A stretch of DNA of 64,000 nt, taken from positions 1,299,001 through 1,363,000 of the forward strand of contig NZ_CP116967.1 in assembly GCF_032050975.1 (NCBI RefSeq), given 5' to 3'. The notes under the pieces were generated by a model, which was given only the letters and a program-made list of their open reading frames with translations, made no database searches and was not told the DNA's origin. Made by a program: the position numbers and the translations under genes. Source of the DNA: Candidatus Nitrospira allomarina. GTDB taxonomy: Bacteria; Nitrospirota; Nitrospiria; Nitrospirales; UBA8639. Shown here piece after piece: positions 22,906 to 32,035 of the stretch. Position 1 is the first letter of the stretch. Every line of letters starts with the position of its first letter.

Positions 22906-25083
22906 ATGACATTCCTCATCCTTATTCCCCTCCTTCCTCTGATGGCCGTCCTGATTCTCGTGTTGGGGAAACCCTGGCTTGGAGAGCAAGGCCACAAGAT
23001 CGGCATTCCTGCGATGGCTCTCTCCTTCGCGTTTTCCGCCATCGCGTTTGCTCGAGTCGCATCAGACGGGGCCTTCTCCATTCCACTCTACCGACTATTT
23101 AAATCGGGAGACCTGGTTGTAGATTTGGGTCTCTATGTCGACCAGCTTACGGTGTTGCTTCTGCTCTTGGTGACCGGTGTGAGCAGTGTGGTGCATGTGT
23201 ATGCGTCACGTTATATGATCGGCGATCCCCGGTATAACCGTTTCTTTGCGGTCATCGCGCTGTTTACGTTTTCGATGATCATGCTGGTTATGAGCAATAA
23301 TCTGCTCATGCTGTTTATGTTCTGGGAGATCATGGGGATTTGTTCATATTTGTTAATTTCTCATTGGGGGGAGCGGCAATCATCTGCTCAGGCCGCGACC
23401 AAGGCCTTTCTCGTGAATTCGGTCGCGGATGTGGGCTTAGGTTTTGGGGTCATTCTGACCTATTCCACTTTTGGAACACTGGATATTCAGACGATTGTAG
23501 GGGAAGCCTCATCCATACAGGGAAACACCATCAACCTGTTCGGCTGGCTAGGGGGAGACGTACCCATTCATATCCTCACGCTCATTACACTTTTTCTTTT
23601 CCTGGGAGCCATGGGAAAGTCCGCACAAGTGCCATTCCATGTCTGGCTCCCCTTTGCCATGGAAGCGCCCACACCCGTTTCCGCGTTGATTCACGCCGCG
23701 ACCATGGTGAATGCCGGACCCTTCTTGTTGGTTCGCATGAGTCCTCTCGTGATCCTTTCGCCCGACGCCATGGCCGTTATTGCATTGGTTGGAGGCGTGA
23801 CCGCACTGTTTGCAACCCTTGTCTCCCTGACTCAGGTGGATATTAAGCGTATGCTGGCGTTTTCCACCATTGGTCAAATCGGCTTCATGATCCTGACTTG
23901 CGGAGTCGGAGCCTTTGTCATCTCTATTTTTCATATGTTAGCCCACGGATGTTTGAAAGGATTCTTATTTCTGTCGACTGGAAATGCACTTCGTTCCGTT
24001 GGCTCCCATGAACATGTGTCTTCGTCGCATTTTCCTCATGGGGCATCAATGCGTTTTACGGGGCCCTTAGTGTTAGGCGCTTTGCTGTTGGCCTGTCTTC
24101 CGCCGTTCCTCATTTTTTTCGGCCCGTATGAGCGATTGTGGATGATTCAACCGGGATCCTCCGCCCAATGGACTTTTTGGATGTTGGGATTTCTGACGGT
24201 ATTTTTTTCTGCCGTGTATGTCATGCGGGGTGTCCTAATCTTGTTTGGTCAACCGCATGTGATAGGTCATGGAAGTGGAATGGGGAGGCAGGGCATCCAG
24301 CCTCGTTTCTTTTCCCCCATCCACTTTCTGGGAATTTTGGCTGTCGTTGGAATTTTTGGAAGCCTGTTGCTGGTCTTGTGGAGTTGGTTTTCGGAATTTC
24401 TGTCCCCTGTCGTGGGACATCGGATGGCTCAGATTCCAAAGGAAACTTCGAATGAGGCCGGCTTGCAACTTCTTTTTGCATGTGCCGTGGCTATAGGCGG
24501 TACCGCGGTCGGGTATTTTTCTTTGACAAAATTTTCTGGTTCCTGGTTCCAGCAATCGGATATGAGCAAGCGATGGTATGTCCACTTTCTGAATAAATTG
24601 TATTTCGATGAAATATATGAGGCGTATGTTGTGGTGCCCACTCTCCGGTTAGCCCGATGGCTATGGCGGGTTGTCGACCGGAATGTGTTTGACGCCCTGA
24701 TCATGGGAATCGCAAATGTGTCGGTGTTGGCGGCGAAGTGGATGTGGCGGGTGGTGGACCTTCGGGGAATTGACGGGCTGGTAGTAGGTTTGGGACGGAA
24801 CAGCGTAGGAATGGCCGGTTGGCTTTGGCGGGTGGTGGACCTTCGTGGTGTCGATCGGGTCGTTGTGGGTGTCGGCCAACGCAGCCTTGGTATCGCCAAC
24901 TGGTTATGGAAAAGAATCGAGATCAAAGTTCTCGACAAGAATGTGGTCCGTGCCGGGAATCAGGCTGCGAGCACAGGGAATATGATACAGGAACTAGAGC
25001 CTCGCACGTTACAGCACCATTTACTGGTCATGATTTTCTGGCTCATTGTGGGGATTGGGTTGTTGTTTTGGTTTGTCGTGTGA
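22906..25083 (+). CDS. NuoL/DabB-like proton-channel subunit with four-repeat C-terminal tail
   Basis: 725 residues. Residues 1-570 are a NuoL/MrpA-type channel: YVDQLTVLLLLLVTGVSSVV, membrane Glu in FMFWEIMGICSYLLIS, Lys in GAMGKSAQVPFHVWLPFAME followed by APTPVSALIHAATMVNAG. Then come four copies of a 27-residue unit beginning W-L/M-W-R-V-V-D (Trp585, 612, 639, 666), and a last membrane span (residues ~705-724). The tail is amphipathic and might lie along the membrane like the lateral helix of complex I NuoL. It could be the DabB/MpsA partner of DabA, or the MrpA core of the antiporter; context supports either, perhaps both in one complex. It follows mrpD by 29 bases. Confidence 0.9.
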   Translation: MTFLILIPLLPLMAVLILVLGKPWLGEQGHKIGIPAMALSFAFSAIAFARVASDGAFSIPLYRLFKSGDLVVDLGLYVDQLTVLLLLLVTGVSSVVHVYASRYMIGDPRYNRFFAVIALFTFSMIMLVMSNNLLMLFMFWEIMGICSYLLISHWGERQSSAQAATKAFLVNSVADVGLGFGVILTYSTFGTLDIQTIVGEASSIQGNTINLFGWLGGDVPIHILTLITLFLFLGAMGKSAQVPFHVWLPFAMEAPTPVSALIHAATMVNAGPFLLVRMSPLVILSPDAMAVIALVGGVTALFATLVSLTQVDIKRMLAFSTIGQIGFMILTCGVGAFVISIFHMLAHGCLKGFLFLSTGNALRSVGSHEHVSSSHFPHGASMRFTGPLVLGALLLACLPPFLIFFGPYERLWMIQPGSSAQWTFWMLGFLTVFFSAVYVMRGVLILFGQPHVIGHGSGMGRQGIQPRFFSPIHFLGILAVVGIFGSLLLVLWSWFSEFLSPVVGHRMAQIPKETSNEAGLQLLFACAVAIGGTAVGYFSLTKFSGSWFQQSDMSKRWYVHFLNKLYFDEIYEAYVVVPTLRLARWLWRVVDRNVFDALIMGIANVSVLAAKWMWRVVDLRGIDGLVVGLGRNSVGMAGWLWRVVDLRGVDRVVVGVGQRSLGIANWLWKRIEIKVLDKNVVRAGNQAASTGNMIQELEPRTLQHHLLVMIFWLIVGIGLLFWFVV
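24658..24981 (+). repeat. Four tandem 81-bp coding repeats in the NuoL-like gene
   Basis: Codons for Trp-x-Trp start at 24658, 24739, 24820 and 24901, an exact 81-base period. Copies 2 and 3 are closest (WRVVDLRG-D, then V-G-G--S-G-A); copies 1 and 4 are more diverged. The period is a whole number of codons, so the frame is kept. Confidence 0.9.
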
Positions 25084-25218
25084 TTCCGCAGATAGCTTGT
25101 CAGTGATTGAGGGATAACGAACACGACACTGAAATTCAAGCCCGCGAAGTGTGAAAAACGAGAGGGCGTCTTTCATGTCCTGGAGGTGCCATGACCGGCA
25201 TGTCATGAAGGGGAGACT

Positions 25219-26727
25219 ATGAACACAATCTTCACCGAACATCTTTTGAGTATCATGATTGCTATTCCGTTTTTGGGCATTGCGATCATTGCCTTCATTC
25301 AGGATCAGGAATGGATTCGGCGTGTGGCTTTCGGGTGTACGCTGGGGGATGGTGCTCTCTCATTGGTTCTATTGAAAGAGTTCGATTTTTCCTTTCAAGG
25401 GATGCAATTTGTGGAACGCATGGCATGGATGCCCACCTTTAATATTCAATATGCTGTCGGAGTGGATGGTATCAGTCTTCTTCTGGTTTTACTCACCACT
25501 CTGCTCTGTCCCTTTTGCGTCCTATGCTCCTGGAAGTCAATTACCACTCGTGTACGCTCCTTTATGGCCATGATTCTGTTGGTCGAAGGGGCCATGATTG
25601 TGGTCTTTACGGCCCTGGACCTGTTTTTGTTTTTCATGTTGTGGGAAGTCACGATGATTCCCATGTATTTCATGATCATTCTGTGGGGTGGCCCCCAACG
25701 CATAGCGGCCGGCATCAAATTCGTTCTGTACAGTTTGTCCGGAAGCCTGATCTTGCTCTTGGCGATACTCGGATTGTACGTGGAAGGGGGGCGGACATTT
25801 GATATTTTGGCCTTGGCAGAGAACACCTATTCCCCCGACGCCCAGTTTTGGATATTTTTGGCGTTTTTCCTAGCCTTTGCCATTAAATTACCCATGCTGC
25901 CGTTTCACACATGGTTACCGGATGCCCATTCCGAAGCCCCCACCGCCGGGAGCGTCCTGCTGGCCGGGGTCCTCTTGAAAATGGGTGGATATGGATTTTT
26001 ACGATTTTGTCTCCCCATGTTTCCTGAGGCCTCAGTGACCTTTGCCCCCTTTATCTTGTGGTTATCCGTGGCGGCTATTGTGTATGGGGGGTATATGGCC
26101 TTGGCCCAATCGGACCTGAAAAAACTGGTGGCGTATTCGTCCATTTCGCATATGGGATTCGTGACATTGGGAATTTTCGTGTTCAATAATTATGGTATTC
26201 AAGGAGCCATCTTGCAGATGGTGAACCATGGAATAACCACAGGAGCCCTCTTTTTGGCGGTCGGTCAATTGTATGATCGAACCCATAGCCGGTCGATTCA
26301 GGATTACGGAGGATTGCAAAAATCGATGCCCCGGTTTGTGGCTCTTTTTTGTCTGTTTTCAGTGGCATCCTTCGGACTGCCTGGTACATGCAATTTTATT
26401 GGAGAATTTTTGGTCTTGGTCGGAACGTCTTTTGAAAGCTATGTCATGGTCTTGTTGTCCATGGGGGGCATTGTCCTTGCGGCGGCGTATATGCTCTGGA
26501 TGCTCCAACGAGTGGTGTTGGGTCAACCAAAAAATTCGACCATTGCACAACTACCGGATCTGAACATGCGAGAGTTGGTCACGGTGATGCCTCTTGCCGT
26601 TTTAATCTTGGGGATCGGCTTGTACCCGTCACCACTCATGGAGATGATGGATTCGAGCGTCACGCACTTGGCTCAGCATATGGCACAGTACCAGGTGGGG
26701 ATGATCCACGAGGTGTCTCTTCGGTGA
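25219..26727 (+). CDS. NuoM-like antiporter-type subunit
   Basis: 502 residues with about 14 spans. NuoM features: AVGVDGISLLLVLLTTLLCP, membrane Glu in FLFFMLWEVTMIPMYFMIIL, channel Lys in AFAIKLPMLPFHTWLPDAHS with EAPTAGSVLLAG, and LAQSDLKKLVAYSSISHMGF. It is preceded by AGGGGAGACT at a good distance. It lies 135 bases after the NuoL-like gene, a larger gap than elsewhere in the cluster, and ends the operon. Complex-I NuoM would sit in a nuo operon with the other subunits; none is present, so this copy probably belongs to the Mrp/DabA assembly. Confidence 0.92.
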   Translation: MNTIFTEHLLSIMIAIPFLGIAIIAFIQDQEWIRRVAFGCTLGDGALSLVLLKEFDFSFQGMQFVERMAWMPTFNIQYAVGVDGISLLLVLLTTLLCPFCVLCSWKSITTRVRSFMAMILLVEGAMIVVFTALDLFLFFMLWEVTMIPMYFMIILWGGPQRIAAGIKFVLYSLSGSLILLLAILGLYVEGGRTFDILALAENTYSPDAQFWIFLAFFLAFAIKLPMLPFHTWLPDAHSEAPTAGSVLLAGVLLKMGGYGFLRFCLPMFPEASVTFAPFILWLSVAAIVYGGYMALAQSDLKKLVAYSSISHMGFVTLGIFVFNNYGIQGAILQMVNHGITTGALFLAVGQLYDRTHSRSIQDYGGLQKSMPRFVALFCLFSVASFGLPGTCNFIGEFLVLVGTSFESYVMVLLSMGGIVLAAAYMLWMLQRVVLGQPKNSTIAQLPDLNMRELVTVMPLAVLILGIGLYPSPLMEMMDSSVTHLAQHMAQYQVGMIHEVSLR

Positions 26728-27192
26728 GGGACGAGGCCGGCAATCGCGATAAAAACGATAGTTTCCGATAAACCATGGGTTGGCCGTCTCTCGGTTGGTG
26801 AGAACGAGAGATCATGATTTCTTCTATCCTCAATACCCCTCCGCGCCAACATTTTCTCCCTTTCTCTTTCCGCATTGATCCCCTGCGAATTGAAACACTG
26901 TCGGTGGTGCTCATTGGGAAATATTGACAGGTCATTCTGACCTCTTGGAGCAACTTCCTCCTTGTTTCTGCAGGTTTTCTCAAGTGACCGATCCAGAATG
27001 CCGAGAATAATCTTCACTGCTCTCTCTGGTGGCGAATGAACCTTCCGGTCACTCAGGTTGGCCATCGCACCCAGAAGAGTAGATTGAAACCATATAGGCC
27101 AAAAGTTACCAACCAGTCTTGAATGCTCAGGTGTCATTAATAGTAGAGAACCTGGGGTGAGGAGAGGCGGGAAACGTGAAGGAGCAGGCACT
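26728..27192. other. Intergenic region before OmpA-like lipoprotein gene
   Basis: No protein-like frame; leftward frames here are long but rich in Arg, Pro and Ser without domains. It should contain the terminator of the NuoM-like gene and the lipoprotein promoter, neither identified. Confidence 0.4.
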
Positions 27193-28272
27193 ATGAAACT
27201 GTGGAACACTTTACTTGTGGCAGTGGCATGTGCGGTTGTAGTCGGTTGTGTGAGTCAACAATCACATGAACGTGCTCTCCAAGAATTCGAAAAAAGTCAA
27301 GAGTCCACGATAGCGGAACTTGAGCGCTTGCAGCAGGCTGTTGAAGAGAAGCAAGCAGAAGTCCTGCAGCTTCAAGAAACTAAGACGGCCCTTGAGCATA
27401 CCGTTGAAGTGCAAGATCAAATCAAGGAAGAACAATTAGCCGCGGTCCAACAAGAAGTCGAAGCGGTGTATACGCAAATCCGAAAACTCGTAAACTCGGA
27501 AGGAGCCGGGTCTTTGACTGATCCTCTTTTTGGAGGAGAACCGGTGGATTTTCATGATTTGGCGGCTGCGCTCACAAAGGTCAGGTCGGGTTTGGACCGG
27601 CAAATCAGTCAGATGTCCCACCTTCGTGAACAGAATGGTCAGTTGGAAAAAGAGCTTTCGGCGCTGGAGGCCAGGCTCAAAGAGGTGGAGCGTTTAAAAC
27701 ATGAATTGGAATTGGTCCGAAAAGCTCGGGAGGCTCAGGAAGCGCAATTGGAGAAGGTCAAATATGAAGTACTCACAGTCGGGGAGGAGATTGATCGCAT
27801 TACCAAGGCCCTTGAGGACAAATTTGGCAACAGTCTGGTGGTGACTCAACACCATGATCGATTGGTCCTGACCATGCTGGGACAAGTCCTGTTTGAATCG
27901 GGTGAAGCAGATTTGACCCCTCTGGGTCTCAGGATTATGAAGCAGGTGGGTCAGGTGTTAGCGACCGTGCCAGGGAAAAATATTCAAGTGGAAGGCCACA
28001 CGGACAATCACCGCATATATGGACAACTACAAAAACAGTACCCCACTAATTGGGAACTTTCAACGGCACGCGCCACGACAGTGTTACGGTATCTGATTGA
28101 ACAAACCGGAATGGATCCCAAACAATTTTCAGCGACGGGCTATGCCGATATGCGACCGGTGATGACGAATGAGACAGAAGAGGGAAGAGCTCAAAATCGT
28201 CGTGTGGAAATTGTCCTCTATCCGGAACGAGTGATTCAGGGCAATGAAACTGTGGCGACACTCGCCCCGTAA
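27193..28272 (+). CDS. OmpA-family lipoprotein with coiled coil
   Basis: 359 residues from ATG 27193, which has AAGGAG 8 bases upstream; an in-frame ATG at 27157 lacks one. A lipoprotein signal ends in the lipobox VVGC. Residues 25-80 and 130-215 are long heptad-rich helices (for example EKSQESTIAELERLQQAVEE). The last ~140 residues are an OmpA-type peptidoglycan-binding domain: LGQVLFESGEADLTPLG, EGHTDN, WELSTARATTVLRYLIE, FSATGYADMRPV and NRRVEIVL. It would anchor the outer membrane to the cell wall, the coiled coil spanning part of the periplasm. It is probably monocistronic. Confidence 0.92.
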   Translation: MKLWNTLLVAVACAVVVGCVSQQSHERALQEFEKSQESTIAELERLQQAVEEKQAEVLQLQETKTALEHTVEVQDQIKEEQLAAVQQEVEAVYTQIRKLVNSEGAGSLTDPLFGGEPVDFHDLAAALTKVRSGLDRQISQMSHLREQNGQLEKELSALEARLKEVERLKHELELVRKAREAQEAQLEKVKYEVLTVGEEIDRITKALEDKFGNSLVVTQHHDRLVLTMLGQVLFESGEADLTPLGLRIMKQVGQVLATVPGKNIQVEGHTDNHRIYGQLQKQYPTNWELSTARATTVLRYLIEQTGMDPKQFSATGYADMRPVMTNETEEGRAQNRRVEIVLYPERVIQGNETVATLAP

Positions 28273-28413
28273 TAAGAGGCGAGGGCCACAACAAACGATT
28301 GGGCTTCAGAAGTGGTTCACCATTTCATTCCTCTCTTGCATCGAGCCATGTGTCAACCTTGATGCAGAGATGCCGTTTCTTTTCCCGATCTTATTATCTG
28401 ACCTCTTCAATCA

Positions 28414-30006
28414 TTAATGTGCCAGCGGTTCTGTGGGATGGCCCGAGCTATCCAAGCTATGGTGTTGGATGAGTCCGGTCTCGTATAAATATGCTGTCGC
28501 CGGATCCAACAAAAAATACACGGAAAACAGGCCGACACTGGCCATGGTCAACGTATAGGGAAGTGCCATCCATACCATTTTCCCATAGGATAAGCGGATA
28601 ACCGGAGCCAGTGAGGAGGTTAATAAAAATAAAAATGCGGCTTGTCCGTTGGGGGTTGCCACACTGGGGATATTCGTGCCGGTATTTATGGCAACGGCCA
28701 AAAGGTCAAATTGGTCCCGGGTAATGGTGCCCGCCTGGAAGGCACGGAGCACTTCCTGAATGTAAACCGTTGCAACAAAGACATTGTCGCTGATAGCCGA
28801 AAGAACACCGTTGGCCAGATAAAACATGCCGATTTGATGAGATCCTTGCAAACTTAATCCATACCCGATGATGCCGGAAAACAGATTCTGATCCTGGATG
28901 ACCGCCACAATGGCGAAAAAGACGACGAGGAGAGCCGTGAAAGGGAGCGCTTCCTTAAACGCTTCTCCAAGCTGATGCTCTTCGATAATCCCGTTAAAGG
29001 CGGTAATAAATACGATCACCGTGAGTCCGATAATTCCCACCTCCGCCAGGTGAAAGGCCAAGGCAACAATCAGCCAAATGCCGGCAATCGCTTGAATAAT
29101 AAGCTTGGCCGTGTCCCCGGAATCCCGTCGTTTCTGTTGTTCAGTTTCGAATTCCACCAAAATGAGGCGAACGGGATCCGGGAGTTGAAAGCCATAATCA
29201 AACCATCGTATTTTTTCAACAAACATACAGGTTAACAATCCCGTGGCTAAAACTGGAATTGTCACAGGTGCCATGCGCAAAAAGAACTCCATAAATTCCC
29301 AGCCCGCCTTGTCCGCGATCAATAAATTTTGAGGTTCCCCCACGAGAGTACAGACTCCGCCCAAGGCTGTTCCCACCGCTCCATGCATTAATAAATTTCT
29401 AAGAAAGCCTCGGAAGCTGTCTAAATTTTCGCGGTGAAGCGAGCCGATTTCCTGATCGCTTGTCGAATCATGAGAGGTTTGAGACGATTTACCAGAGGCC
29501 ACCCGGTGGTAAATGTTATAAAAACCCAAGGCGACGGCAATGATGACCGCCGTGACCGTCAAGGCATCGAGAAATGCCGAAAGGAAGGCACCCATAATGG
29601 AAAACAAGAGTCCCAACAAAATTTTTGAACGGACGCCTAATAAAATTTTCGTAAACAGAAACAAAAGCAAATCTTTCATGAAGTAAATCCCGGCCACCAT
29701 GAAAATCAATAACAGGATCACCTGAAAATTATTGAGTGCTTCATGATAGACCGTAGCGGGTGTAGTCATTCCCAATAGGACCGCTTCAAGTGCGAGCAAA
29801 CCACCGGGTTGCAGTGGATAACTTTTGAGAGCCAGGGCCAGCGTAAAAATAAACTCCAGGATGAGGACCCATCCGGTGTAAAACGGTCCAATGCTCATCA
29901 ACAAGATGGGATTGAGGATTAAAAATCCTAGAATGGTCAGCTTGTACCACGTTGGAGTGTGGTTCAGGAAATTCTGTATGAGCGCTTGAGGGACTGTTGT
30001 CTTCAT
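28414..30006 (-). CDS. nhaB: Na+/H+ antiporter NhaB
   Basis: 530 residues, close to the 513 of E. coli NhaB. Nearly colinear with it: [40 protein letters not shown] block, [20 protein letters not shown] and [20 protein letters not shown], the last carrying a membrane Asp. A dozen spans. It exports sodium in exchange for protons. It lies 197 bases downstream of SulP copy 2 on the same strand and is probably cotranscribed. Its C-terminal third has a decayed duplicate at 2813-3260. With SulP it would form a sodium-coupled anion uptake pair in which NhaB restores the gradient; this is inference. Confidence 0.93.
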   Translation of the reverse strand: MKTTVPQALIQNFLNHTPTWYKLTILGFLILNPILLMSIGPFYTGWVLILEFIFTLALALKSYPLQPGGLLALEAVLLGMTTPATVYHEALNNFQVILLLIFMVAGIYFMKDLLLFLFTKILLGVRSKILLGLLFSIMGAFLSAFLDALTVTAVIIAVALGFYNIYHRVASGKSSQTSHDSTSDQEIGSLHRENLDSFRGFLRNLLMHGAVGTALGGVCTLVGEPQNLLIADKAGWEFMEFFLRMAPVTIPVLATGLLTCMFVEKIRWFDYGFQLPDPVRLILVEFETEQQKRRDSGDTAKLIIQAIAGIWLIVALAFHLAEVGIIGLTVIVFITAFNGIIEEHQLGEAFKEALPFTALLVVFFAIVAVIQDQNLFSGIIGYGLSLQGSHQIGMFYLANGVLSAISDNVFVATVYIQEVLRAFQAGTITRDQFDLLAVAINTGTNIPSVATPNGQAAFLFLLTSSLAPVIRLSYGKMVWMALPYTLTMASVGLFSVYFLLDPATAYLYETGLIQHHSLDSSGHPTEPLAH

Positions 30007-30203
30007 TTCAGTTAGGTAACCTTTCGGACCGGCGGTCCCAGATAGAGTCTGACTGATTAAACCAATACTTTTAGGGTCAATGCACTGATTGGTGACCTTT
30101 CTCGCATCCCGGCCTTAAAAGGGGTGGGTGCAGGGCAGAGTTTCTCAGCTACACTATTAATGCTTTTTCAGAAACAGAGAAGGCTACATTATCAAAAACT
30201 ACC

Positions 30204-31913
30204 TCATGAAGGTATTGAATGATTAGATTGAATTTCTGTGGGAGGGACATCGTACGGATGGGTGGATCCGCCTATATAAGCAGCGTGGCGTAATGCATCC
30301 AACCGAAGAGGGTATCGATGTTCAGGTGGGACCTTATGGAGCACCCCGAGTCCTTTGAGAACTCGAGCGACTCCCGGACGCATACCCACAAAAAAGACAT
30401 CCTGCTGATGAGTTTTCACCATCGCCACCATGTCTTCGATGGCTAACGCAGCGGTTCCGTCGATGGAAGGTACCGATGTGAGATCGAGAATTACGCTGGA
30501 AAAGGTATTGAAACTTTTCACCGATTCTAAGCGACGAACCATGTCTTTAGCTGATCCGAAGCTCATCGGCCCATTTACATGAATCATGATAATGCGCTCG
30601 CGGTTTCGGTTCAGGATGCGTTGCTCCTCTTTCGACAGCGGTGTTTCTGTCGAGGCACCCGTGATCACACTGAGGTTTTCAAGTTCCAGATCGGCCATTC
30701 GCTTCACGAACATCACGCTGGCCAGTACCACGCCAATGCCAACCGCCGTGATGAGGTCGACCAACACCGTGACCAATAAGACTACGATCATCACCAAAAC
30801 TTCGGTTCGTGGAGCTTGCGCCATATGTTTCAGAAATCGCCAATCAATAATATCGATTCCGACCTTGATAAGCAGACCGGCGAGAACCGCAAGTGGAATT
30901 TTTTCAGCCAGAGGGCCTAAGCCAAGAAGAGTGCCGAGAAGGACGACCGCCATAAACATGCCAGAAAGAGGTGTGCGGCCTCCAGTTCGAATGTTTGCCA
31001 CGGATCGCATAGTGGCGCCGGCTCCAGGGAGGCCTCCGAAAAACCCCGCAGCCATATTGCCAATGCCCTGGCCGATTAATTCTCGGTTGGAGTCATGTTG
31101 GGTCCGTGTCATATTGTCACACACGAGAGAAGTCAGTAGGCTATCAATCGTTCCTAATAATGCCAGGACGAGGGCTTCTTCAACCATTACGACGAGAGCA
31201 TTGATATGCATGGCCGGCCAAATCGGGGTGGGAAATCCTGTGGGAATGTCTCCGATAACCGGAAGGGTTGGAAAGAACATCTCAGCGACCATCGTTCCAA
31301 CGATGAGAGCCAACAACACCGGGGGAAGGCGTTTGCCGATAGTGGGGGGAGTGAAATAGACAATGGCCAATGTGAGAGAACCCACCAACATGGCGGGGAG
31401 AGAAAACGATTGGAGGTAATCAGGCATGGCCATGAGGTTGGCCACGACTTTGGACTTTGCTTCCAAACCGAGAAAGGGGGCAACCTGAAGAATGAGAATA
31501 ATTCCTCCGATGCCGCTCATGAATCCTGAAATGACCGGATAGGGGACCAAAGTGATATACCGACCAAATCCCATCAGTCCAAATAAGACTTGGAAGACCC
31601 CGCCGAGGATGACAGCGGTAAATGCCAATGCCGGTTCATCGGCAAAGTTCAAGATAATGCCGGCCATCACGACGGTCATCGGACCGGTTGGTCCTGAGGC
31701 TTGTGCAGGAGTCCCGCCGAAGAGGGCTGCGAAAAACCCCACAAAAATAGCTCCATACAGACCGGCAATGGCCCCGAGTCCAGATGTCACTCCGAAGGCT
31801 AAGGCTAGCGGTAAGGCTACAACCGCCGCCACTAATCCACCATACAGGTCTCCCCGTATGTTATTGAAATGAAGGCCATGAACCCATGAAAGCACTGGAA
31901 AAGTAGCAGCCAT
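30204..31913 (-). CDS. SulP-family anion transporter with STAS domain (copy 2)
   Basis: 569 residues. SulP core from the start (NIRGDLYGGLVAAVVALPLA, LAFGVTSGLGAIAGLYGAIF, GGTPAQASGPTGPMTVVM), conserved LVCDNMTRTQHDSNRELIGQ and NIRTGGRTPLSGM, then a STAS domain from about residue 440 (IIMIHVNGPMSFGSAKDMVR, VPSIDGTAALAIEDM). It resembles bicarbonate-type BicA and sulfate-type SulP alike; the substrate cannot be fixed from sequence. It is a paralogue of the gene at 986-2785 and, like it, is followed by an nhaB. GGAGG lies just before the start. Confidence 0.92.
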   Translation of the reverse strand: MAATFPVLSWVHGLHFNNIRGDLYGGLVAAVVALPLALAFGVTSGLGAIAGLYGAIFVGFFAALFGGTPAQASGPTGPMTVVMAGIILNFADEPALAFTAVILGGVFQVLFGLMGFGRYITLVPYPVISGFMSGIGGIILILQVAPFLGLEAKSKVVANLMAMPDYLQSFSLPAMLVGSLTLAIVYFTPPTIGKRLPPVLLALIVGTMVAEMFFPTLPVIGDIPTGFPTPIWPAMHINALVVMVEEALVLALLGTIDSLLTSLVCDNMTRTQHDSNRELIGQGIGNMAAGFFGGLPGAGATMRSVANIRTGGRTPLSGMFMAVVLLGTLLGLGPLAEKIPLAVLAGLLIKVGIDIIDWRFLKHMAQAPRTEVLVMIVVLLVTVLVDLITAVGIGVVLASVMFVKRMADLELENLSVITGASTETPLSKEEQRILNRNRERIIMIHVNGPMSFGSAKDMVRRLESVKSFNTFSSVILDLTSVPSIDGTAALAIEDMVAMVKTHQQDVFFVGMRPGVARVLKGLGVLHKVPPEHRYPLRLDALRHAAYIGGSTHPYDVPPTEIQSNHSIPS

Positions 31914-32035
31914 TTTTTAGGAGGGAGGCGGTAGATTCGGATGATAGGTCACAAATGCTCTTAGGAAATGATAGACCCGGTGCATGTCGTGGTTACCAAT
32001 CAGTCGGGCCGTAAATTAATTCACGCGACCATCGA

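Noticed and set aside
26673..27209. Leftward open frame of ~178 codons between the NuoM-like and OmpA-like genes
   Set aside because: Composition is Arg/Ser/Pro-rich with no domain, no ribosome site, and it overlaps the end of one gene and the start of another.
30586..31359. Rightward frame of ~257 codons inside SulP copy 2
   Set aside because: It is antisense to a well-supported transporter gene; composition (Arg/Thr/Ser/Ile-rich) is that of a complement-strand shadow.
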